Shown piece after piece: positions 34,383-49,300 of a stretch of DNA of 64,000 nucleotides (positions are counted from its first letter, which is position 1; each line of letters begins with the position of its first letter). Below the pieces are notes generated by a model that had not been told where the DNA came from, searched no databases, and saw only the letters and a program-made list of their open reading frames with translations. The DNA is taken from NCBI GenBank assembly GCA_031216445.1, contig CM062199.1, positions 3,455,001 through 3,519,000 of the forward strand, in the 5' to 3' direction. Made by a program: the position numbers and the translations under genes. Origin of the DNA: Lateolabrax maculatus. Lineage: Eukaryota > Chordata > Actinopteri > Acropomatiformes > Lateolabracidae.

Positions 34383-37300
34383 TAACAACAATATGTGTGG
34401 GGATTTAAACAAATCTGGGTATTTTACAGTACAACTCGGAGGAGAACCCAAACCTATAACATAGACACCAGCTGATATACAAAAGAGCCAGTAACACTGA
34501 TCTACTGGGACCAGTGAGCTACATCAATGAGCTTCACAAGAATGATGATGATGATAATAATAATAATAATAACAGCTAGAATACTTGTGATCAATGTCCT
34601 ACCTCTAGTATAATCCACCAGAGCCTCCAGTGCAGCGACACGAACATCTACAAATTGTCCATACTCAGCGTAGGACTTGAAGAGAGACGCGTCACTGGGA
34701 ATATGACCGTTCTTCTGAAGCTGACGAATCGCTCTCAGACAGCTGGAGAGAGGCAAGAGGAGGGTAACAGAGGAGATGAAAAATTAGGGATATTCTAGTT
34801 GTGTGCGAAAAGAATGAAAAAATATGACTAATAGAAGGCAATATGCCTTTTCTATGTCACTTTGCTATTCCTTTTGGATAAATGATATATACGTAATACA
34901 TCCTTCTTTCCCACAAACTTGAACTGTTACTTCCTTAATTTCATATAAGCTGACAGCGGCAGATGGATATGAGTTGTTCATAAACTAAAACTGAGCAAAA
35001 CTTAAAATGAAAGCCATGTTGCCTTCAGACGCCTGTCAAAAAATATGAGGATTACAAACTGAGCGGACACAAATAATATAAACAAGGAGATACATTTCGG
35101 CCAGAGATGAATCCCTACGTACTGTTTTACATACTATTTTCATTGAAATGTATCTTCCATATCTACAATCTTAACATAAATTAAAAAAACAAGCATTTTC
35201 TATAGATATTCAGTGGTCAACGCCAAGTCTACATTCTTTCACATATTCACATATTACTGCATGCAGCACTGTACTATTTGTGTTATAAGGAACACCAATC
35301 TTCAGTCTTGTTTTTGCATGTTTTGACCAAAGGCTAAACTTAAGAACAAGACTAATTAGTCTTTCTTATGTACTTTGGTGTCTTACAAAACAGGTTTTGT
35401 ATCCTGTAAAAAATTTGTTTCCTTATTTTGTTGTACAATTATTGTGGTAGAATCCATGCAAAGTAAACATTAGACTAATTTACTACAATAATCAGTGGCT
35501 GCTTGTGGTTGGAGATAAAATCACTATTGGAAAATTGTAAAAAACTAGACAGGATTCTTTACTCTGCCGGGAGAAACATGTGTTTTAGGAAAACAGCTGT
35601 GAAACAGACACAGGCAAACACACTCCACTCCTAACCTGACAGTGATGGTATTTCTGAAGCTCGGCAGCAGCTTTTCCATGTTGAGGAATCGTGTGATCTC
35701 CTCCAAGATGAGACGGACGTCAGGATTTAAATTATCCACCGTCCGCACCTCATTGTTGATGCTGATGGCTGGGGTCAGAGAGTTGGTCAGTGCTTCGATC
35801 AGTTCTGCACGGTAGAAATTATCGGAAAACTGAAGACAGACGAGAGAGAGGAGGAGAGAGGAAAGAGAAAAGGAAAAGTAGAAGAAATTAAATCCCCTGT
35901 TTGTGGATGCAGATCACTGAGGCCAAAGATTTACTGTTGGCATCTGTAAAATAACATTTAAACAAATTGCTTTTTAGGTTTTCAATATGCCAAAAGAAGT
36001 TTTTTAACCATTAATGTTCATGATGCCACTGAATAACTACAAATGTATTTTTTAGGTCATAACTGATTAACTCTTTAAGAGTCACTATGTGAATATTGTG
36101 AATGTGTGTCTTTACTTTGTTTTTTCTGTTGTCGTTATATTTGATGAGGTCAAGGATGAAGTTGAGGACGTCTTTGGGACACAGGTTCTGGACATCTCTG
36201 AGTAATGCCATGGCAACCGGCATCGTCTGTCATGGAAAACAAAGACAAAACAGTGATCATGAAAGGATAGTGCTACGAAAAAGATGAGACTAGAATTTTT
36301 AAGACTGATACCAAAAAAAATCCAGTAATGACATATTATTTGATATACTTTTCAACATCAACGTGCATAAAGGATCCTTAAATTTGGCTGTTGAGGAATT
36401 CAGATTTTACAGCTGAAAAGTAAACTTGTCAGGGCTCTCTGGTGGACAAAATATGCAACTGCAACACTGTTTACAAATCTCAAAACATATTTGTGATATT
36501 TCTGTACTGAAATTTCATGTTACTCATCAGCTGACATACACGCTCACACCGATACATCTGTGATAAGCTAAAATCAGCCGGAGATTTCAGCCATGCTGGT
36601 CTATCTGTTGGGCTCTGCTTGTTTCTACTTGATGGTTAATGAAGCTGTTGTATGCCAGTCAGTTTGTTGGACATACCTTTTGCAGGAAGTAACTCTGGAA
36701 GCTGATGAAGTTGTTGGTCTTGACGATGTTGGGACAGCTCTTACAGCAGAACATTCGGGTGAACAGGGACTTCATAGCTGGCGGGCCCTGCCACGTGCTC
36801 ACCATGGAATTGGCTATCTGCAAAGTTTACATGCGCACACGAGAACAGAAGAACGCAGTTATACTTCAATTACTTTGGTGCAGTTCTGCCGAAGTTGCCA
36901 CATGTGGAGGGCGGCATCTGTCCACTGTCCTCCGTCTGCTGTCATCACAGTAAAATAAGATTTCTGCAAAGCTTGTGGAATGTAAAATGCACACAGAAGA
37001 ATAAGCTGCACTCTCACAGGCTATGGCATTTACTTGAGAAAATACTTCATGGCACACAAATGACAAAGTGAAGAATGTTTTAACTTGTATAACAATGTCC
37101 ATTCTGTCAGTTATAAATGTTGTGGTGAGAACTGAACTACAAAGTAAAAGGCAAATGTAAACATGAGCAGCATACGATGTTTCCACAGGTATGAAGACCA
37201 GTGGCTCCAGTGGTCTTTGGGCTCCAACAGGATATTGGGGAATTTATGTTAATGTGGTAATATAGGGCTATGGGTCACTGACACAGGATGTTGTCATTGG

Positions 37301-40300
37301 TAAGGTAAATAAAGGGGGCATGCACACCGGAAAGTTTTTGTATGCGTGTGTGCACGCATTCATGAACACATGCGTATTTTTCGTGTGTCAGAGTTTTTAA
37401 CATGTGCATGCATTTGCCATTTTTTATGTCCCCCCCCACACCCCCACACTCGATTTTCGGCCCCAGGCTGTTCCTTATGCCTTTCCACATTTTCTACCAA
37501 TAACAATCAAGTAGATGCCATCCCAACCAATCATGATGCAGCCAAGTCCATTTAGGGGATAGAGTCGGTTATTTTTTTACTTTGTGGTCAGTGTGGGTAT
37601 GTAAGTGAATCAAGAGTGTGTGCATGTCTCTGTGTATGAGCTTTTATGTCAATCTGTGTGTCATTACGATGGAGTCTGTTGGGGGTTCTGTGGCCAAACA
37701 CAGCAACTTAATGAAAAAAGTGAAGTGCTGCCATTTCAACCTCCACTCAGTTTATCATGTTGTGAAAATATTGGTTCAGGTGGAACCGGGATGGCGGAAA
37801 TCCAGTGGGGTTGAAGTTGGAAAAGACCAAATCCAGAGAATAGAGAATTTCCTGTAGCCACAGAAGAGGATTATTCAGTCAACTGAGCTTAAGTGCAGCG
37901 AGGGTTAAACTGGTGGGTGGCCTTGCTGGCTGGGAAGTAACATGTTGTTCTCATACTGTAGCCCTTTTCACAATATTGTTTGAACTGAAGATTTTGTAAA
38001 AATGTGGATTCTTACCAAAATAATAAGTGAGTAGAGATGAAACAAAAAGGAAATATGAGTAACAAATTGTCATCCTCAAGTAGAAATTTCAAGTTTCTAA
38101 AAAGAAATTCAGAACTGAGACATGCTGGTTTCAGAGTCTCTCTGTGATTCTCTTTTTTGTCCCTTTCTCCATTCCTCATTCATCCAGATCCCAAAACCTG
38201 CATTCACGTACTTCCTCTAGGCCTTCCTTTCCCTTCTCTTTCCCCATTTTCTTTCATGTACTAATTACTCCCGTTATCTCTTTACCCTCACCCACAAACT
38301 CAACACATCTAAAGCAAGTCAGTGAAGAATCCTGCTGCCCAGATGTTTAATTTTGTCAAAAATCACTGTTCAAAACCATTATGTTGCAGTCTTTCTGAGA
38401 TAAAAACACACACACACTGACACATACCTTGGCCAAACAGAAGCAAGCCTGCATGCGGACTTTGTAGAAACACTGTTCTTGCTCTAGGATGTCCGTCAGA
38501 GCCAGTCTGGAGGCCGGAGTTGGGAACTTTTCCAATGCTGAGATGGCCTCCTCCTAGCAGAGAGATAACGTATATGCTCATCTGATGAACATCAAACTGG
38601 GAGCTAGGGATGGGGTTCAATGGCATTTTCTAATGTTCAAATCCAGTACAGAATACACTCATCGTATCTGAATTCTTTCAAACTCCTTATCAAATCTTAT
38701 TAGGTTTACCTTTCAACAGTTTCAAGTATTTGAAGGCTAAAATAACTCCAACTCAAATATGTCTAATCAGCTTTTGTTGGCTGAGAAGACAGAAACACAA
38801 CAGTTTACAGTAGCAGCCTCATTAATGATCGCAACCTGTAGCTACAACCTAAAAAATAATGATAAATACAGTATGAAATGTTATTTTAATATATCAGATT
38901 TTAACCAGTGACAGTCACCTAAAAATGACAAGCTGCTACAAATATGTTTTCAATTGCTCTTGGCTAATAAAAAAGAATGAAAAGAGATAAGGGATTTGTT
39001 ATTGTAGGAACTTAATGAATCCAGATATTTTGCAGACGGGGAACTACTACAAGAGAACCCATCCCTACAGGAAGCACACATTAGGAGCACTGGCCAGTGT
39101 GGAGGACAACAGTGTTGCCATTAACCCACCTGTGCAACTACATCCCTCTCATAGCGCAGCTGATACTGCCACATGAAGTCAGCCTGCTCAAACTCCACCT
39201 TCCTCAGAATGGACATGTCTGGGTCGATCCGGATCCAGAGGAGAGGAGAGTCAGCACTGCGGACAGGAGACGAACATATTGAGAGAAAGAAAAGTATATC
39301 CAGAGATTTCCAGAGATTTATTAGTGCTTTCACGCAACATTTCATCTTAACAAAGCGTGGGTGATACGAGTGATGTGGGGTTTTCCAAACTGTATTACTT
39401 TAATGTAATGCAGTTTTAACATTTACATATATATATATATATATATACATATATAATAAATCATAGGGCACTAACTAAATCTAACAATGGAAAATATATA
39501 AATATGTGATTTCTTACTCCATGGCTGATAAATCCATGTCAACTTCCTCTCCATTCATCAGAGGGATCTTCTTTTTCTTGTTTCTGGGGAAAGAAAACAG
39601 CAGAACAATCGACTATTAGTCCACCAAAAACTACAAAACTAATACTTTTGAAAAGCTCTTCGTTGTTGACATTTCTGTTTCACTAGAACAGACACGAGAG
39701 GACTGAGGAGAGAGACAACAAAGATGGAATAAAGAATAACTAGAAGAACGCATCATGGGGCACCACAGAGCCATCAGAGTCCATTTTAAGTTCAACATGA
39801 AGCAAAACACAATGGCTGACAGTGAAATACTCAAGTGTATGGATAAAACCTACTTTTATGATACAACATTAAAGCAACCACATAACTACTTAATAATAAA
39901 ATACTATTGCATTGCTGAGCATTAAAAAAGACTTTTCTCAGTGAAAGGCTCTTTGTTCCTTTTAATCTATCTTTGACAGTCAATAAGGGGAAGCAGCAGA
40001 ACCACCAACTGTGCCAGTAAAGACACTCAGTAAGAGCCAAACATGGCTTGTGAGCCAAAACCATAAACCAAAGCAGTTTTCACATATGAACTCTGGATAA
40101 TGTACGTAGAATCAGGTCTGGTTTCCCCTTTCACACATGTAGCACACAACCGGAGACTGTCCGTGTCGGACGTGTTTATTTGGAAATACTGTTTGGTTTA
40201 AGCGAGGGGTATATCATAAAATATTAACTTTACAAAATACAATATACACCAATCATGAGAGAATAAACCAGTGTGTTCTGCTGTCGTACGTACCGTCTGC

Positions 40301-43300
40301 TCTTGGAATGACAGGGGATGTCATGTTTGAGGCTGTTCTCTTCTATCTGCAGCGTATGGTTGAAGGATCCATCCAGCTCCTGCACTGTCACCTTGATGGG
40401 CCCCTGCAGGAAAGAATACACAGGATTACATATGAAAAATCAAAGTAATAATACAATTAATTTAATGTAATGGTACTTCCAGTCCCTTACAGACTGAAAT
40501 CTGTAACATTACTGGATTAATGTATCTTTCAGTCTGTTTCAGAGCATTTATGGTTTTCAAATGGGTCCCTGTTGTGGGAAAACCCATTGTTCAAATATGA
40601 CAGGGCTGTTTCAAGAAGAACAGCAATATTTGGTACCTGCCATGGAAGATCATAGAGTTTTTTTTCTGTTGCTCTGCACTGTAAAATGTTTTACTTGATA
40701 ACTGCCTTAAAAGTGAAAGCAATTAACAAAGTGGTCCATTCTTTGACTAACAGTGTGAGCAATCTTGGACATGCAAACTAGGTTTGTGGCCAGCTGCATA
40801 CCTTTATTTTATTTAGAAATTCTTATTTGAACCTGTCCAAATGAACTTCCATCTGCTCTAGACAGACAACACACTCATTCCAAATATTGTATCTAAAGGC
40901 TCACCACATATTTCTGAGTTCCAGATGATGTGTAGTCCTGACGGATCTCCAGCTCGAGCACGTTCCTCTTCCTGTTGAAGGCAAAACTGCCAAAGAATTT
41001 CACCACAGCACTCTGGTCTCTGAGTACGTAAAGTTAAGACTAAAACCACATGCCGATATAACCAAGAACAGTTGGGGAAAACATAACCGGTTGAGAGGGG
41101 CGGTTACAGCTGGCAGGTTACATTTATTTAATGCAATGACACTTTACAATGCTGCAGTCTGCCTACTTTTAGTGTTAATTCATGCAGGGGTTTCAATTTG
41201 CAGATGCAAATGCAGAAAACTCTGCCAAGTGCTTTATTTTGAAAGATGAAAGGTCTGACATGACTAACTGTGTACAGTCATACAGTGCAACCAGTTCATT
41301 AAGAATCACTATGTTTGTTTGCAAACAGAGATCCATTACAGATAAAAGGATACACCCATTGTTTGATGAGGGGGCCTATGTCTTTGCCAGAGACGTTTGA
41401 GATGGATTTGAGGAAGGCATGAGTCGACAGAAGCATCTGGCTCCACATGTGACTCTGGTACTTCTGGGATGAGGCTGTACTGGCCAGGCTCAGAAGCTTG
41501 TTGAAAACCTACAGGAGGGCAGCAGAGAGGACAGCAGAAACACAAAGAATTCAGATGAAGACTTAAGATTAACTTCGATAATTGCAGAAGCAGGAGACAA
41601 GAAAAGGCTGGTTGTGTCTAACCTGCAACATGAACTCCATGCTGATCCTGTTTTCTATCAGCCTCATCACCAGGTGGGCCTTACACTGGAACATCTCGTA
41701 GTACTCCCAGGACAGTGTGTGGGGGTGCTTGATGGAGAAGTGAAGGTGGGGAGTTGGACTGAAGGGAAAAAAGTTTGGTCAGTGTGTCGTGCAATTACGG
41801 TCCAGAAAATGACTTGTTACTTAAACTTCAAAAGTCAAAATTGGCATTCTCTAATTGATGCATAGTGATTCAAACTGAAACTGAGTGTATTACTTGTCCT
41901 TCTCTTTGCCTCCCCCGAAGGTTGGGTGCAGCAGAACCCCTCCATTCTTAAGTTCATACTCCACAATCTTGTCCAACTCCTGAGAAACAACAGGAAACAA
42001 TTAATAACACTTATAAAAGCTCAGGAAAAAAACTGAATCATTTAAATTCAGTTTATAGTTCTATGAAATCTATTTCTAGCATCTCATGCACATCATTTGT
42101 AGGGTAGCAAAAGTTATTATTTTGGTTATTGAATAAATTGCCTGACTTTTTTTCTACTAATAATTTTGTCTATAAAATAGTGAAAGGTACCTGCTATAAT
42201 TTCCCAAAGCCCAAGCTGATGCATTCAAATTGCTTGTTTTATTCGCCCAACAATCCAAAACACAAAAATATTCAGTTTACAATCAGATCTGACAAAGAAA
42301 AGCAGCAAATCAGAAAATTTGAGAAGCTTTAACCAGCGAATGCTTGGAATTTTTGCTTGAAATATGACTAAAATGGTTAATTGATTATCAGAATAGTTGC
42401 TGATTAATTTTCTGCCAATCGACTAATTGTTGCAGCTCTAATAAAACATCAAGAAATAGTGAAAAACACCCATTACAACCTCCTGGAAGGCAAGGTGGCG
42501 TCTTCAAATGTCGGAAAACCCAAATATATTCAATTTACAATGATATATGGCAAAGAAAATCACTAAATCTTTTTGAGAGTTGAGAAGCTGGAAACACACT
42601 TGAAAAATCACTAAAACGATGTATTTGATTAAATACATTGATACTTTATTTTTCCCCAGATGGATATTCGGATGTCAATTCTGAGACCATTCTCATCACT
42701 GTGGACTAGCTCAAAGTTTTCCCTTCACATTCATTAAAGAGAGATTTGCCTTGGACAAAGTTGTACAAAACATTATCTGACGCACTAAGTTTCCTGCTGT
42801 TTTATAGTGGAGGCGTCTCGCCATGCCTGAAATAAACTCTCCTCTAACGTCATTTTTAATTAAATATCAGGCTTATTAAGGTTCAGGAAAAAATGAGCCG
42901 TGCCGCTACATCCCACTGCAAAGGTATCGTATGTATGTATGCAACTGTTTAAACCAATATCTCGTAATTACAAGGATGAGATGAGAGATGCATCAGGATA
43001 GATTCAGTTTAGCTGGTGATAGACTGATCGATTACACGGCACATCACGTCACAATGTCTGGAAAAAAATCTCTGCAAGTTGACAAACATTTGCTTACCAA
43101 TTTTCTGGGGAAACCTTGTAAGTGTTATGACGTCAAACAGTTGAAACAAAAACTGTCACAAACCTCTTTGATCCAGTGCCGGTACTCATTGACTCCAAAG
43201 GTCTTCTTTAGGTATAGGCCGTAGATGTAGCCTGAGATTCCCTTCAACACCCACTCATCCGCCCTTCAGGAGTAACAACATATCATGTCACTGCAGTCTC

Positions 43301-46300
43301 AGCTTACAGAACACAAATCATTACAAAATATAATCAGGGGTGAATTTAATTCCCTTCATGGTTTATGATATATGTCCAACCTTTTCAGGATTTATTAAGT
43401 CAGTTATTCAATCACTCAGAGTCTCTTTTTAGCGTGTGATTTATAGCACCCAAGAAGTGTGAAGCTACTTAACGATTGGGCCAGAATAAATTACACTGCT
43501 CATTGTTTCTCCAGTAGTGAGGAACGTAGGCAGATATATGGAGTTATGAGAGTGAACACCTTGAAACTGAAAGTTTATCGAATTCCCCTTCGGTTTAACC
43601 TTTTAAACCCCTGTTGCCTTCTGTTTTGAGCTCTTTGAAAGTGGACATCCTTTTTAAAGCATTTTAAGGCCACAATTGTGTTGCTTCTTCACTTATGGTG
43701 TGAGTTTTACCCTTGGGGTATTTCTCTGAAGAAACTTGGCATGGCAAACACAACTCTCATAAAGGAATCGGCCTAAATTTATTAGCTTGTAAAAACAGAG
43801 ACACAATATGCTGATTCAACCTTGGTGGTTTCACCGCTTGATGCTGAACTGAATCCAGTCTGGCTTATGTAGTAAAGATGATTTCATCTTTGTATTGGCT
43901 ATAATCAACAATATGGAGACAAGAATTTCCCTATAAAGATTTGATCCAATCTCTCTGCCCTAATACTGCGTCTATAGATCATATTATGATTGATAATTAA
44001 CAACTGTGCGCTTTCTTTTCTTGAAAGGCAGCCCCAGCCTTGGAAAATTGCAAAATCTCCTACACAGCATATTAGACGACAAAACCTTCAGATACTGTGA
44101 GTCAAGTCTATTTTCATATCAGCTGACATTCATTACAAAGAAAACCTGCTTCATTAGACAGACAAACTAGGGAGATATAAAACTGTAATCCAAGGTCTTG
44201 TTTCTCTGAAGCTCACAACCAACTTCACCATTTGTCAATCTGTTGTCATAGATTTGGAAAAAAGCTGTTTCTTTCTTTCTTGTGCCTTCTCTTTTATATG
44301 TCTGATGGGCTACTGAGCACAGCCTGTTTTCAATTACAGACCCCAGTTAACCCCCACTCTGATTAATTGCTAGCAGGCAGCGCCATGCTTTGCTAAAATC
44401 AAAGAGATCTGACTTTCCTGAGGTATTTTCTTACACAAGCCAGCTCAACAACATAAGCAAACCACATCTGATGTGTGTTTAGAGGTCAGCCAGGAGAGGA
44501 GAGGAGATGAGGAGGATGGAGGATGAGAGAGACCTAAGCATTTCTTTATCACAGTACTAGCAGTCCAGAAGTCCAACTGTCCCTCTTAACACAAGCACGC
44601 CCCCCTGAATTATTCCCTCAGTCTCTCACACACTCCGACCACACTGGCCAAGTAGCCAAGCAGTAACACAGCGATTCATCATGTTGGAGAATACAGTCAT
44701 TCAGGTCAGTGCTGGCCCGACTTCTGACTCCTAGTACTGACGAAACAGTTTAGTTCTGTTGTAAATCTCTCATCACTGGCCTTATATGAAAAGGTCTGAG
44801 GGCTAAATGTTACCGCACTTCTCATAAAGACCAGAATGCTGTGGAGAGAGTAGCTGAGCTCTATCGAAAGTGGTTTGAACATTATGTGAGTACGCTTCCA
44901 AACAATAATTACAGTACTTTTCCATTACGTATAAATCTGGCCTTTGAGATTAATCAAGTTACTCAAAGTCTCAGACAATTCAGACAAACTAGTTTGTGCA
45001 CATGAAAAGTGAAAGAAGTAATTGTGTGAACAATGGGGGAAAAAAAGAGAACTTGACAGAGAAGTTCGAACCCTGCATACTTTCACAACACTGCACACCT
45101 GGCCAATCAGCGCGTAAAGGCACGATCGTCCGATTGCGTGTTTCGGAAAGAGTTTTAGACGCTTACGACAACAAAACACTTTGTTCAGTGCATACCGAGG
45201 CCTTTCAGCCAGGGCCAGTCCCATTGATGATTCATGCATGTATGACCAAGAAAAATGATTGAAAATGTCTGTAGACTTTGAAGTGATTTAAATTCATCCA
45301 GAAACAACAAGCAGTTATTTCAATGACATTAACTCTTAAATCAATGCCGCTCACATTGGTAAACCACTGCAATGTTTTAATTGCTCTAACAAGCTCTAAG
45401 TGTTAGTTGCGGCTTTGTTTTTTGTTTGATAATTATCATTTTAAAGTTTGTTTCCTGGCAGATGCAGAAACATGCACCCAACTAGTGCATAAAACACTCT
45501 CGTGATTGACACTTCGATTAGCCAGTGAGAAATGAGCCTTCAATATCTCTCAAAACAGCATGTCTGCCTGTGTGGCTCAGACTTCCTGTTTCAGACTCGA
45601 CAGCCTCACTTTGTCTCACCATGACATTCTGGAGATGAAACAGCCAAAGAACTGCTGAGCCAGGGCCTGGGCGAGGCAGCGACGTGTCAACGGGGTCTGG
45701 TCTATGATCATAGAACTGTGGAGCAGGTTGGTACTGAAAAACAGAGCCAAGACATGAAGTTGAGACAGGGTTAGATTAATACAGTAAATGAATACAGAAT
45801 AATTACAATGTGCAACAATGACAGGTTGCTGTAAATTATCCTCAAAGAAAGAAGAATGTCTTGCACACACAAAAACATGTTTGCACAAACACGTAGGTGG
45901 GGACATGCTTACCTGAAGATGCTCATGGAAGCATAGGTGGACACTTGTACATATGCCTCGTCCACAAACACAGTCTTGAAGCAGGAATATGGGTAGCGGC
46001 ATGTCAGGATCTCCTCATAGAACTCAAAAATCTCATGTAGGTAAGACATGGAGTGTTTGAGCAGTGGCAGCAGCTGTGGCAGGCAGAAATGGGTCACCTG
46101 GAAGGGGGCAGGACAAAGTACAATGTTAAGAGTTATTTATTCAGCATATTTCAAAATGTAAAAAGTGAAACATCTCCATAGAAAGTGTTAAAAGTTCAAA
46201 CCAAAGGATATTCCATTTACAAAACTGTTAAAAGTTATCCCTCTGGTGCACAGCGGTAATACTAATGTCTGTTGTATTATGTCCAATTTAATGGCAGTTA

Positions 46301-49300
46301 CCATAACAGAATACCAAGGATGTCCACTTTGTATTTCTTTACTGCAAATACTACTATTACACAAGCAAAGTGTCCATACACAACTTCTTTCCTCATTGAC
46401 ATTATAAAATAAAAGTTGTTTGAAATAAAGTGTTTGGTTGAGTTATTAAGGTTATTTTACTACCACTATTTATAGTTATAGGTATATATATATAGTTTTA
46501 TCATTTTGAAGCACCCTCGGTCGAGAAGGAAACCTGAACTTCAATACTGCAATCTTGTGTTTAGGGACCTCTAGTGTTCATTAGTAGAAAATACAAGATA
46601 ATACAATACAAAATATTACTACATTACCGCAGATATGTTAAATTATCTTATTATTATCTGTGTAAATGTTTTACTATCATTAATATTGTCATTATTATCA
46701 AAGCTGTCACACACTGTTGGTCACTTATGAAACTCCTTTTGTATTTCTGGTTTAAAGAAACTGCTGCCTGAATTGTGGGTTCTCCAGTCACAGTAGAAGT
46801 GGAAAACTAACCCTCACTTTGGGGTTGCAACTGACAATTGTATTCAGAATCAATTAATATCCTACAAAATGTCAAACAATTGTGGAAATTGCACATAAAA
46901 TATTCCCAGAACCAAACGATTTGTTTTGCTAGCCTAAAGCAGTAATAAAAAACACAGAAAAGAAGCAATTCCTCACCTTTGAGAAGCTGAAACCAGATAA
47001 TTTATTGAATATATGCTTATTTAGTAACTTACATTGATTGAATAGATTTTTAACATTTGTCTATTATTTTTCTGTTGATCAATTAATCAAATAAATAATA
47101 ATACTGTGTTCCTGTGTTAACTGTTCAGTTATCTCTTGCTAGATTCTAAATATAATAAAAATAAAAACATTTTAAAGTATTTTTATATCAAAATCCGCCT
47201 CTTTCAGTAAAACAAACATATTTCTGATGATTCATCTTGAACTTGGCTAAATAAATGTATCCAATCACATGTGGTTTGGGGTGACAAACCTCGTATAAAA
47301 AGCACTTGACCACCACTGGTCACTACAAACCCACCTCATGCATGTAGGGATCCACAAGGATTTCAAAGGGCCCCACAGCCAGGGAGATGTTGGGGGCCGC
47401 AGTGGGGATGGGAAGGACATAGTGGAAAGTCTTCTTCCTCATGTCGTGGGTGTAGATGGTCTCCACCAGATCGCCACAGGACACCGCCACCATGGACGCA
47501 TCCACGGTGAACTCCAGCTTCCACGTGCACAGCTCTGAATAGGAGTCTACACATGGGAACCAGAACCTGGGGGAGGAGACACTCTGATGAGCTTTGAGCA
47601 CATGCACATAAATGAACAAACAAACTACTGCCATCATGGGCTTTAATGTGTGTGCCAAGTGTGAGCATAGGAAATGTCCAGAGAGCAAAGGATCGAAGCT
47701 ATTTAAATTATATGAAGAGAAGGTTTAAGAGTTGTAACATGATAACAGATAGAAGTAGGAGGCTTTACTACAATGTACTGTGTACTGTAACGTGTTTTAT
47801 TTTAGTCTTTGAGGATTTAATGCATTGTTGGACTTCCAGACTACTTGAGTATAGTATATACTTTAATGTTTTCAGTTGTATACTCTGCAGTGCTTTGTGC
47901 CTGGACTGCTTTAATGACGCATCATTCTTTTTGAAAGTTTGTGACATGTTGTGACAGTGATGAGGGGCTAATCTATCGACGCATATATTACATGTTCATA
48001 CTCATGTAGCTTTTCAGAGTAACCGAATATATGTAACAGGCAGATTCATCTGGTCTGAAAGCAGTCTTTTGTTTTTACTGTCTCTTGCTGTGGGCTGAGA
48101 TTGGCCCATATCTAACAATCTGATTTAATTTAGGCAAATAGGGGCTGAATTTATTGGGATGGGATATTCTTGTTAGTTGCAGCTCCACTTTGTGACAGAC
48201 AGCTGAGATGTATAATGTCACAAGAAAAATCTTGCAAAGTGTAGCTTTAACGGCATGCCGGGAAATGGACGAATGGTTTAATCGTCCATTTCATGTATTC
48301 TAACTGGCATTGTAGAATTGAAGAAAATGCTGTTATTTGACTCAACTACTGCACATTAGGGTTAGTCAATATTTCTAGACCTGGTGGAGTTCTGGTATCC
48401 AAAGGAGAACACGTGAGCTGCTCTCTCCGCCATGCTGCCTTCCACCTCAGGAACAACAAAGTGGAGACCTCCTTTTGGCTGGTCCAGGGAAAATTCTATG
48501 TACACTTTTAAAACTTTCAAATCTGGAGACACAAAAACACAGAAACATTGGTGTGTATCAGTCTTACAGTTTCACTTCTCTCAATAATCCAAGAGTACAA
48601 AACTTTTCACACGCTTGAACCCATGGGACCATATCAATTAAAGATATCAGGCGAGGAATTTGATTTGATTATGTTTGTCTTGGGTTGGCAAAACTGAACA
48701 ATTCTGAATACTCTGCATTTTACATAGTAAATGCTCCATATGAACTCTGTGTGCCTTTTTAATTTGTTAGTGACCTTTATGCCATTATCTTACCGTCTCC
48801 CTGTTTCCAGAGTTCAGAGGGAACTTTGATGACCAGCTCCCCATGTCCTGCATCAGGGTCCACAGCACTCACTGCTGCTGTGTAGGCACTGGAGAAATAG
48901 TTGAGGTTCCTCCTACGTAGATACAAAGGAAAGATTGACACACGAAATGACAATATTTCCACCATACAGTTCTTCTTAAAGCAGACAGACAATGATATTG
49001 ATAATAATATACCCTGCCCTTGTGAAATCATAGACAGCTACAGGAGTCTAAATGACAAATAAAAGTATATTCTCCATACTGCATCAACCAACCAAATGTA
49101 TTTCCATTTTTTTCCAAGCTAACCTGGTAACCAGGATATGTAGAATATTACTTTAAGCAGGTTTTTGTCTTTTGACACAACTGTACTAAAACTGTACTGT
49201 TATTCAAGAATAGATATTTTAAATTAATTTGGTGCCCGTGCTTCATTTGGGATTGGGGCCTTGGAGCTGATGAGAACTATAAAGGGAGTTATTTTGGTGC

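Noticed and set aside
41354..41356. Plain GT-AG donor GTGTAT for taf2 exon 12
   Set aside because: It would put exon 13 out of frame. The U12 donor two bases further restores WVDQS.
45620..45733. taf2 as an active aminopeptidase
   Set aside because: The HExxH motif is replaced by LAQALAQQ. All TAF2 proteins that I know lack it.
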